Assembly: GCA_030063045.1 (NCBI GenBank)
Contig: JAQSEB010000124.1
Span: 992,001-1,056,000, forward strand
Reading direction: 5' to 3'
Source of the DNA: Pratylenchus scribneri
Lineage: Eukaryota > Nematoda > Chromadorea > Rhabditida > Pratylenchidae
DNA: 64,000 bases
In this document: positions 33,789-44,696 of the stretch, piece after piece
Position numbering within the stretch: position 1 is the stretch's first letter
Layout: the number at the start of each line of letters is the position of its first letter
Translations under genes and position numbers: made by a program
The notes under the pieces: generated by a model
Seen by the model: only the letters and a program-made list of their open reading frames with translations
The model's database searches: none
What the model was told of the DNA's origin: nothing

Positions 33789-36700
33789 ATGGTGATTGCC
33801 TCGGCATCCAGCATTGATTTTAATTCCCTAATTCGACAATGTTTGTTGCATCGAAGCCAACCACAAGAATTTTTCTCCAATGTTTATCAATTAGCATTGG
33901 AACATTGTGGAGATGAACAACAACAACAAATGGATGAGAGAAACGGAATTGGCCAACAAATTGTTCAATTAATTAGTCAGTCTTCCCTTTTTTGTCAGGT
34001 TTTATGGACGAATTAAATTTTGTGCATTGGACAATATCCAAACAATCTTTCAAGCCAATCTTTTATAATTGATTAATCTATTTTTGAGACTATTTTTATA
34101 TCAAAATGATTGGCCAAAATGTTATGGCCTAAAATGAAATCTGGCCAATTTATGCCTATTTTGCTTCTTTTTTGGTCAAAAATTTTTGCGCCTATTTCCG
34201 ATCAAATTCACTAATTCCTCGTATCAATTCATTATGATATAGGGCAAGAAAATTCTATCAAATTTGTTAAATTTAAATCTAATATTTAATTGAAAATTGA
34301 TTTGGTGCACAAAATTCATTGCACCGAATTTATAAGGCCATATCCCTATTAATTTAAGGAATTAAATTATAATTTATCAGCTTCACTTTATGGGTGCTTT
34401 GCCATTTATAATAATTTGAAATAATGTTAAATTTGTTATTAAGGGCACTTGCCGGAATTTGGATCGGCCATCTCAATGCCAAATGTTCGGCAGATTGAAA
34501 TATTTCGATTATCGCTGGATTATTTGCATTTTTTCTATAAAAAAGGAGTTATCGATGATCAAATCTACTTGGAAATATTGGTATGATATATTTCATAAAT
34601 TTGAAAATGGGTCAATCCAAAAAAAGTTGCCAAAAAGAGAAATTTATCATTTAGAGTGGTATTCGATTTTTCTTATTGGCCATTAATTTTTTCAAAATTT
34701 TAATTAAAGATTTATATTCAACCTATTTAAGGCTATTATTATTTAAAAAAATATTTAAAAATTTTATAGACGAATTTTGTTTCATTAATTTGGTTTAAAA
34801 TTTGTAAAAATGAGTGAAAAAAGTATTCGACCCTGGCAGGACTCGAACCTACAACCTTCGGTTCCGAAGACCGACGCGCTATCCATTGCGCTACAGGGCC
34901 ACTTGGATGAATAGCTTGAAAAGAGAACTTAATGAAGTAGTCTACTTTCTCTGGGGGAAAATTCGCTAATATTTAATTGGCCCTTCGTGTAAAGTTTGTG
35001 AGATTGTTATTTTTAGGAAACTCTACCAATTTTTGTATTAAAATTTAAACAACTATTAGCTCAATAAAAGAACCTTTTTTGGGAGATTTCTTTCTTTTTA
35101 ATAACCAAAATGAACCATTAATTGAATCATTTTTTTGATGTTAAAATGCTAATAAAATAATATATTTTCAAGGCCAATTTGAACAATTTGCATTCCTCAC
35201 CAGTTGCCCATATTTTTGAAATATTTCAACGATTGCAATTATTCACCAAAGAAATCCAGTAAAATTTTAAATTGGGAACAAATATTGATATATTCCCTCT
35301 CAAGATGTTCATATAAAAATGCAAAAGAATGCAGCTTTTTGTTCCATCAAATTTTGAATTGGCATTGGAAAGCATTGGAAATTGTTTTGGAAATGAACAT
35401 TAAAAATGATCCACAAAAGGTCAGTTTATTTGTGCCAAATTTAAAATTAGGAGCATAAAAAGGAGAAGGCTTTTTAAATTTATTTCTATTATTTAAAATA
35501 TCAATTTTACTATAAAATTCAGCAAAATGATTCATCGAATAATGAGGAAGAGGATGAAATGGAGGAAACATGTCCAAATCTAGAAGAAATTGAAGGAAAT
35601 TTAATCGAGGAAATAAAACAATTTCGCATTCAACCATTTTTGGCACTCATTATTTTCATGTACAAAAATGAATTTGGAGGTATAAAACTTATTTTCTGTA
35701 AATTCATCTAATTTTTACATTTTTGAAGAAATTTCCTGTCCACAAATTCAAATGCAAATTCAATCATTCATCGACCGAATTCAACAGAATTCATGCGATT
35801 CAGCATCAGCGGAAGAGTGTAATTTAATCGAGAATAATTAAAATAAATTGGATGAGATTTTTATATTTTTTCTAGAATATAATTTGAAAAATATAAGTCA
35901 GAAATCTAAATTTAAGCGCAATTAAATATACCGTATATACTCTTTAATATCCAAATAAAGAATTATTTTGCAACGCTCAAAAATTTAGAAAAATTAAGGG
36001 ACCCGAATTTGCTGATATTTCTGGGCAAATTATAGCAGATTTTATAGAGCTTTAGGGAATTATGAAAATGTAACAAAAAATTTTAAAGTTTGACCCTGCC
36101 CAGGAGCAATGGGTCTTCTCCTCACTCCTCAAAGTCTAGGGCGGGGAGGGAAATTAAAAGCGAATATATACGGTAATTAAAATGGTTACCCAAATATTGT
36201 ACATAGAAATAGAACAATATTTAAAAGCAATCTTTCAATTTATTCATGAAACATATACAAAAACAACAAAAAAAACGAAATTGTTATTTCCTATTTTTGT
36301 CGCTTCTTTGGGCTAATTAGTTTTTGTCAATTTCCAATCAAATCCACTAATTTTTTTATCGAATTAATTCATCCAAAAAATATAAATTTAAAATTGTATT
36401 AAATTTGATAATATGTAATTATGAAAAGTTGAATTGCTGCACAAAACAAAAATTAACTCCTAATTAATGAATTATTTTCAACAAATTCAGATTCATCCAA
36501 CAAACAAGAACGAATTCAACATTCAATTGATGCACTCAAAGTGTTGGTTGATCTATTTGAAAGGTATTACTAATATTTAATTATTTAATTTCATTACAAT
36601 TTTCAAGTTTTTCCATCACACCATCCACCACAAATTGGAATTCATGCAAAGAGAATTTCATAAAGCGACGACATCGACCGGCAATCCTCACATTGGCATC

Positions 36701-39700
36701 CATTTTTGCCACATTTCGAGTCCTCAAATCGGCGGATGAAGTTGGAATAAAAAAAATATAAAATAAAATAAATACTAATTTATTATGACTTTAAGGTTGC
36801 CGATTCATTTTTGACAATGGGCCAAGTTTTGGGCTTAAGCCATGAACAAATTTTGGAGGACATTTTAAGGGCCGGATTTTTGATTCAAGTTTAAAGGAAA
36901 TTTCTTAATTCACATTTTTTTGATGTTCAGTTGGAAACATCTTCATCAAAATTTGAGGCATTGGCCGATGTTTTCGTCTTCCTCAAAATTCCTCAAATTT
37001 TGAGTCGAATGTTGGAAAAGGGAATTCAAAAAGTAAAAAAAAAAACACTGAATAAATGCAAATACATTTTATTTTAATTAGAAATCCATTTTGACTGCAT
37101 TGAATCGAATCAGCGAATGCAATTCACTTTTGGACGAATTGGATGCCAAAAAAATGGACAATGTTTTTCGATTCTTTTTGGATGGACTCCGCAAAGCAGA
37201 TGTGATTCAAAAGGACAAATATGAAGAATTGGTGGCAAAACGGTGAATATTTTTGGGCCGATTGAATCAAAAAATATTTAATTTTCTTTAACAATTAGTC
37301 TTTTTAGGGAATGGAACATTACTTAATCCCATCGAAATTTTTTGGAATTATTCATTAGGTAATTCCAGCAGAATAATTCCCAATGGTACCCCAACCGATT
37401 ATTTATATTTGCATTTCGTAGAATTTATATTGAGGATTTTATTAAATTCATGAAGATCCAAAAACTTTTCCATTGTCTTTTGGATAATTGTGCCTTTGTA
37501 TAGAGTAAATTGGGTTTTAATAACCAAATCTAAAACAACTAAAAATATAAAAATAGAGCAAGGACCTAAAATTATTAAATCATTTATTGCTAATTTTTCA
37601 ATAAATTTCAACAATCAAAATATTAAAAATATTAAATATATTTTCCCTCTTTTAATTAAGCACAAATATTTTTTTAGTGAATTAAAACGCAACCAAAATG
37701 ATGAATTGCTTCATCGATTGCACAACACACCTCAATCTGCGTCCAGATCAGAATTGATTTCGCGCGTTCAAAAAGCAAAACGTGGCATTGATACGAACAT
37801 TGACACTTCGCTGGACAAATCGGAGGAATTGCTACGGCGTCTTCTTTCATTGGGTAAATTTGCTTAAATAAATCATTGTAGGAATTGAAATTACGTTAAA
37901 TAATTAACCCATAAAATCACTGAATTTATTTATATAATATCCTTTTCTTCTCACAAAAAACAATTTTTTGTGGCCATAAAACTTGGACAGATAGAGTGTA
38001 GGATTTGGTTTTAAGCCTTTGGAATTTGGGTCAAATTATATAATTAGGATTTAAATAAGTCCAACTGGATGCCCTTTCTCTTTTTATTTCTCATGAATTT
38101 GATAAAATTTGCATAAATATTTAATTCTTCTTTTCCGAATCAATTTTAAATAAATTTACAAAAATTTAAATTTAAGCATTTTCCTTAAATTTCATCTCAA
38201 AATTTAGGCGAACTTCCATTGGATATGTTGTGTTGTATTTATTGTGCCAGCGGGGAATTATCAAATTTTTCATCAAAATTGGCCGCATTGAATGTTCAAG
38301 TTCAGCAACAAAATACAGAAAAGGAGAAGGCAGATTCGAATGTGGCCGGTCGCCTACTCATATTCGACTCCACATTTTTATTAATGACCCGAATTATGAA
38401 TGTTTTTCCGGATATGGTAACAGAATTATTTATAGCTTTAAATGAAATTTGCTACATCAAATTTTGAGCACCAAATTAATTAATTTTCATAGGATTAAGA
38501 CTAGCGAATTGTTAAGTAAAATATTATTAATCCTTGTATAATTGACCAATTGATTAGAGAAAAAATTAGTGTATTTAATTGTAAATTGGCAAAAATTTAT
38601 GATCAAAATAAAATTAGAAAAATAATACAAAATTAAACAGTTTTAGTTTTTTGGCCATAACTTTCTGGCCAATTAGGTTTTTTTATCAATCATTTTGATA
38701 TAAAAATGCTTCAAAGAAAGAGATTTTATAATCTAATGATATAAAAATTTTATTTACATACCTTTAAAAATTACTAAAATATTTCAATTCCCAAAATTCG
38801 AATGTTCAAATTTCATTTCAAATTAGATAATTTTATAATATCAGAAAAAAATCGAAAATATAATCCCAACATTAATCATTAAAATTTCTCACTAAATAAT
38901 GAATATTTTCTTAGCGTCTTGAAGAATTGGTCGGTGGTCGTTTGCATTCCATCTTTTACAAATGGGCAAATCGCTACAAAAAATGCATTGAGGATGATGA
39001 GCCAATGGGCATTTTCTCTGCGGCAATAAATGACCAACAGGCAAAATCATAAAATAATTAACCTAAAATTCATTGTTTTATTAAAGTTTCGGACAAATTT
39101 CCAACAAAATCAATTCCAAAAAATGCGCCAACAAAAAATTCCCTTTTGGATGGGAGAAACCGCGGATTTTGGTGCTGCCATTGAAACAATTCCATTATTG
39201 GGTGAACTCATTCTTAATGAGGTCAATTATTTAGATCCATTTTCATCATTTTTAATCATTTTTTACAGTTCCATCGTGGCCAACCTGAATCAGCACAAAT
39301 TTTCAATATTTTTTCCACTTTTCGCCAAATTAGTTGTCTTTGGCTTTGTCTTGGCCAATGGTACAAAAATAATACTTAATTTGAATTTTAATAAATAAAT
39401 AGGCTTGACACCCAAAAGCCGGATAATGCCAAACAAATGATGGCACGTTCAATGCGCGAATTCGAGGCGAATTGGGCAAAACAGCAGCAGCATGCACCAA
39501 AAGAGGACAAAGATGACAGCAATGATCGGTAAATTTATATATGAACTTATCTTAAATACTTAGAAAAATTGAAATTTTTAGTTGTTTTAATCAGCTAGAG
39601 ATCAATTTTTATTTTTACTCTAATAATTTTATTAATTAGTTTTTCTCATCGAATTTTTATATTTTTTTAAATTTCAAATATTTAAATAATTAATATCCTT

Positions 39701-42700
39701 AAATTTTCAATAAAACATTTTTAATGTTTATTTTTTTTTATTTTTAATTGATTTGGTCTTGCTTCTCTTCGAAAATATTTTAGAATTTAAAAAAAAAAAT
39801 AAAAGAATAAATTCTCTTTTAAATTAAAATATTTTATGAGATGCAAAAAAATTTTAAAAGACTACCTTTTTCACAAATTAATCTATCTAGCTTTATTAAA
39901 TTCAAGAATTAATTCCAAGAAATTTTAAATATTTAGTTTCTAAAAAATTTAAAAAAAAAAATATTTATATTTTCAAAATATAGAGAATTTTTACATGCTT
40001 TCAAATTAAAAAATTTCTAAAAATGAAAATCTATCCAACAAATATAATATATCAATGGCATATAGAGTAAGATTATAGGCCCATTTTGTATATATTTAAT
40101 TGCTCTCCACAAATTCACAATTAATTAATTTTTCCACCATTCATTTAGATTGAATTATTCAATGCTCCTTGCCCAACGTCTGCTCCATCAAATGGCCGAA
40201 GCCCGTACCAAAAAAGAGCATCCATACACTTGGTTGATTGGATTCGCCCAACGGCCATTGCCGGCATTGCCCATTTCCCGGAAAATAAGTTTATTGAGGC
40301 CGAACACTGTTGAAATCAAGGAGGAACATCAACGGCTTAAGGAGGTAAATAAATGGACATAATTGTGGATTTAAATTTAATTTTGATTGGATATATAATA
40401 TTCATAATTTAATAGATTTGACATTGAAATATTAATATTTCTATTAATTTTTTATTCATCAATCATCACATGAAAAAATCAAAATTATAAATATTTTTAC
40501 ATTTTGTGCACAGCATTTAAAATTAAATTAAAAGGTTAATATAATTACTAATATATTCTGCTTCCTGTGTTCTTCTTTGATTTACAAATAGTCTTTTCCA
40601 TATATTTCCACCTATTCAGATATACTGTATAGAATACCGTAATATATTGTAGATAAAGTTATTTACTAATAAGTATTCATATTCATATTCATACAAATAA
40701 TAGATTAATTTGATTTAATCATATTGATTATTTTAATATGGTTTGGCTTACAAAGGTATCGTATCTTGATGTGTTTATATAATTTCAATATAAAATTTCC
40801 AATTTTTAATAAAAATTAAATTGCATAATTTAGGTATTCCTTTGTGCCAATCAACAGGGTTGGGCCATTCCGGATGCAATTGCCCACATCGATCGAGGTA
40901 ATCAACCCAGCAATTTAATTTCAACTTCCCCAAATTTTAGTGAATAAATTCTGCCGAATGGACCTTTGGCTTGAATGTTGGATGAGACAAATGGTTGGTG
41001 GATGTAAAAAAATGTAAAAAAATTGCATTCATTTTTGAAGATGAACCAACAAAGGGTGGTCACCGTGGATGAGGGTGAATTGGCTGCGGAATTGTGCCTT
41101 GCGGCCACAATCACCTATCCAGTCCCATGCCTTTGCCAAATGATTAAACAGGCGAGGAGGGGAAAATTACCAATTTATAATAATTCTTTTGGGCTAAATT
41201 CTGAAATTGTTTAAATGGAATATTATTTTATGCCTTCAAGGAATATTCAAATATTAAATTCCTTTTTTTAGCTTGTTGAAACCATTATTTTCGAGAGAAG
41301 CAACAATTCCGCATTTTCTTCTGCCATTCAAAATACTTCAATTCCATCGCAACAATCAAATGATCCTCAACAACAAATTGGCCCCCAAATTGATCATCAG
41401 CAAGCATTACCATCAAAAGTATATTCAATTTAAAAAATTCATTAATTTTTAATTATTTATTTCTACATTGCCATAAATGTATAAGGGCCTTTTCCTATTT
41501 TCCTACTGTACCCCCACTTCTTGCCTAATCGTGCTGTCACCTTCAAATATTGCCTCAATCTGCCTTTTTAAATAACCTTTTTTTCCTCCCCATTGCTTTT
41601 TCTTCTTCACATTTTATATCACATTTTCCGGCACAATTAATAAAGAATAATTTAGAGTTTAGAGTCGATTCCGTCCATTGTGGTCCACTGGGGTGGTTTA
41701 GGCCTCCGGCGAAGACCCGGGCAAACTACTTTAGCTCTAGATTAGGATTAATTAATAAGATTATATCTGACTCTTTCGACAATTTATAAAATACATTTAC
41801 TCTTTTTTTACCAATATTTGCTTTCCCATTTTAGCCTCCTCACCCTCAATTATCCAACCTTTTGATTGCCCGCCGCCATCCATTGGTTGCCGAATTATCC
41901 CAAAAGGCCACTGTGCTCGCAAAAATGTTGGTCCGGGCAATGCAATTGTTGCTTTGGGCCGGCGATCGAAGAGCATTGGAAAAGCAGGAAAGGGAACGAA
42001 AAATCAAAGAATTTGGCATCAAAATTGAACCGAATGTTGGCGGAAGTCGCAAAAAGAAATCAACCAATTTATTGGGTAATGGACAAAGAATGGGGTGGAC
42101 ATTGAAGAATGATAATGATAATTCCGAAATAATTTAAATTTATTCCAGCAATTGGAAGGGAAGAAAAACAACAAAAAATGGACGAAACTTTTCGCGTTGA
42201 ATCAAAAGAAGAAAATAATCAAATTGGCGATGAAAGCAATGAAAGTGGCAAACAAACAGAAAAAGAAGGACATTTTGAGGTAAAAATTAAACCATAATTG
42301 AGGAAAATAATTCAACTTTTTAAGGAGGAAAGCGAAAAATTGGGTGGCATCAAAAAAGGAAAAAATCAAATGGACGAAGCATCGAATTCAACGAACATCG
42401 GACCCAACCAATTACAGGGGAATATTGCCGCAAGCAAACAACCAAAGGATGCCTTGAAGGCACAAATGACCGTCAAAAATGTTTTCGATGTAAGCAAATT
42501 TATTTTATTATTTAAATATTTTTGTGATTATTCAAATTTTGTAGCGTTTTGAACGAATCTTGAAGGAATGCACTTTGCGCCCGCCGGTCACTTTTATCAT
42601 TTTTTTCTTCCACGAACTTGGCCAAGCATCCAGAACCGAATATTGGCATCGATTAGTGAAAATGGTCCCAGTTGAAATGGTCAGTCTCAATATTCAATAT

Positions 42701-43017
42701 AATATATTAAAATTTGGGATCATTAAAAAATGAATTAATATTTATAGAGCAATGAATTAGCAATTTTTCTTATAAATTTAAAAATCTTCAATTCAATAAA
42801 ATAAATTTAAAATAATTTAAAGTTATTTGCATTGGCTCGATTGGATGCCCCTGCCATTCCATTGGAATTGTGAGAAAAACATTTGATGAATTCATACAAA
42901 ATTATTATATTAATTTTCAGATTTCTCAGCATTTATGACCCCGGGGATGAAAATAATCGGAAAATTTGCATAGAATATGCTTGCTTGCAGAGAAAATTTT
43001 ATCAAAATCAAATTTAA
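33789..43017 (+). CDS. MED24: Mediator complex subunit 24 homologue
   Basis: A long multi-exon gene. Exon 1 reads MVIASASSIDFNSLIRQCL and ends with SQSSLFCQ; later exons include FRLSLDYLHFFYKKGVIDD, RRHRPAILTLASIFATFRV, TMGQVLGLSHEQILEDILRA, ALADVFVFLKIPQILSRML, MDNVFRFFLDGLRKADVIQ and EELVAKR. The FLKIPQ block followed by an FEFLL-like block and the L-x-AKR block have the same order as in vertebrate MED24, as do DMLCCIYCASGELSNFSSKL and GRLLIFDSTFLLMTRIMNVF downstream. The tail carries SRKKKSTNLLG, an Asn/Gln/Lys-rich linker and ends in YACLQRKFYQNQI. MED24 is a tail-module Mediator subunit linking activators to RNA polymerase II in the nucleus. Several inner exon borders are uncertain. A tRNA lies antisense in an early intron, and a MITE lies in another. 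Confidence 0.75.
34829..34900 (-). tRNA. tRNA-Arg (anticodon UCG)
   Basis: On the minus strand the sequence begins GGCCCTGTAGCGCAATGG and ends with AGTCCTGCCAGGGTCG. The acceptor arms GGCCCTG and CAGGGTC pair (one G-U). The anticodon stem TCGGT/ACCGA closes the loop CTTCGGA, giving anticodon TCG. The T arm GTAGGTTCGAGTCCTGC contains a good B box. It is nested, antisense, in an intron of MED24. Confidence 0.95.
35931..36173. mobile_element. TA-type MITE, family CCGTATATA, copy 2
   Basis: Ends CCGTATATACTCTTTAAT and ATTAAAAGCGAATATATACGG are inverted, with TA on both sides (35929-35930, 36174-36175). The interior shares words with the copy at 24821-25066, for example AGCRGATTTTRTAGA and ATGGGTC(T/C)TC near CTCACTC. 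It is 243 bp long and lies in an intron of MED24. Confidence 0.85.
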
Positions 43018-43678
43018 TTATTGTACTAATTTGTAATTGATTTTTATTTTTGATTAAAAAGCTATATATTTGTTTAAATTAAATAGTGATTTTTTATATG
43101 AATTTTTCATTTTTCTCTTCTTATTATGATCAATTTTATTTATTAATTTCGATGGGTTTGGCCCAAAGTTATGGCCAATTTTCTTTGGATTTAATGATAT
43201 AGCATTTCCATTTAAAACACTGACCAAATAACATATTAATATTTTCTAAAGTAATGTTTGCCCATTTTCTTGGCAATAATTCTAATAGAAAATTTGTATA
43301 GAATTAGACCACACATTCAATTTCCTTTTTACTTAATTATTTTTTATATATGATGTATTTTCTAATTTACCTTAAAAGCCACCCCATTTCAGTCCTAAAA
43401 TTTTAATTTTTCCATGAACATGGCGTCGCCCTTGGAATGAAATTTAATTCTTTTTCAAATATTATTTGATGACTTTAGAGGCTTCATCACATAAATTCAA
43501 TGGGCATGCAATTTCGGGGAATTGCTTCTTCTCCAATTTCTCCCACTTCCCATTATTATTATTAATATTTATCATTTGGCATTTTTGCGTGCCATCATTT
43601 CTTCCTACTTCATTCATTTCATTGTCAAAACAAATTCCTCCCCATCAAATTTTATTCCACAATAATTTGTACTGAAAA
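43018..43678. other. Intergenic region upstream of the neuropeptide gene
   Basis: AT-rich spacer between MED24 and the nlp-7-like gene on the same strand. No feature recognised; it should contain the neuropeptide promoter. Confidence 0.4.
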
Positions 43679-44283
43679 ATGGAACAAATTGTCAAAAGAA
43701 GGCAGCCAACTTCAATTTTGCTTCTTTTCATTTTGCTCGCTGCGATCATGGCTGAACCCAAAACAATGTAAAAATTATTTTAGCCAAATTTTAAGTTATT
43801 CTTTCAGGCAAGTTAATGCATTTTGGCTGCCAAAAGGATCATCATCACTCCATGAAGGCAGCGGCGGATCTTCTTTGAATGTTGCCAGCGGCAATGGATT
43901 TAGGTGATTATGGGAAACAATCCACGTTCAAAATATCTTTTTTGAATATATTTTTAATTGCCGAAAGCAATTTTATAAGAAATGCTGATGGTTAAATTTT
44001 AATAAATTTTTAAAACTTTTAATAAGAAAGAGTAAATAAAAAATTAAAATCGAACTATCGAAGATCCATCGAATTTTAAATTAAATTTTTGATTGATCCA
44101 AAATCGAGGGAAATATTCCTAATATATTAAAAATTCAGACAATGGTCCCAGATGGAACAAAAACGCAATCAATTGGATTCCGAATTTGATGACCCCAGGC
44201 AAGAGAGCATAGGATGCTTTTTAACAAAATAATTTTTAAGGCTTTTCTCCACTGCTTTCGGCAAACGATTCGAATTGTATTGA
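43679..44283 (+). CDS. nlp-7: NLP-7-like neuropeptide precursor
   Basis: Exons 43679-43767, 43808-43913, 44139-44198 and 44241-44283 chain in phase into a precursor of about 98 residues. The N-terminus has a basic start then the hydrophobic core TSILLLFILLAAIMAEP, a good signal peptide. Near the C-terminus a KR site precedes NQLDSEFDDPRLFSTAFG, followed by KR and four residues (FELY). Dibasic cleavage plus the Gly would give an amidated peptide ending in STAF-NH2. The FDDPR-x-F-[ST]-x-x-F pattern matches C. elegans NLP-7 peptides. Only one such peptide is seen here, whereas the C. elegans precursor carries several. The last intron (44199-44240) is GC-AG with the donor AG/GCAAGA. Acts as a secreted neuronal signal by family knowledge. 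Confidence 0.85.
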
Positions 44284-44696
44284 GGCAAAAATTAAATGTG
44301 AAAAGAGAGGAATGAAAAAAGGCACACTAAAATGTTGGTCAATGAAAAGAGAAAAAACACCAAATTTTTCGAAATTTTTGGTCACGTTGCATAATAATTT
44401 AATTAGATAAATTGAAAATTGATTGATAAAAAATTATGTAAAGTTAATTGAAAATAAAAAAATAGTACATATGTATAAAATTGTGACAAGGCAAAAGATT
44501 AATTTGGATAATTTTAATAAAATATTATTCAAAACATTTTCATCAATATTCTCAATTATTAAATGTGTTCTTTCTTCTCTTCACCCGTTTAAAAAAAATG
44601 AGTATTTTCTTCACAATTATTCTTTAATTATCATGTTGGTACAGCTTGAAGGAAGTAAACAGTGAGAATCTGGAAAATATATTCATTTTAATTATA

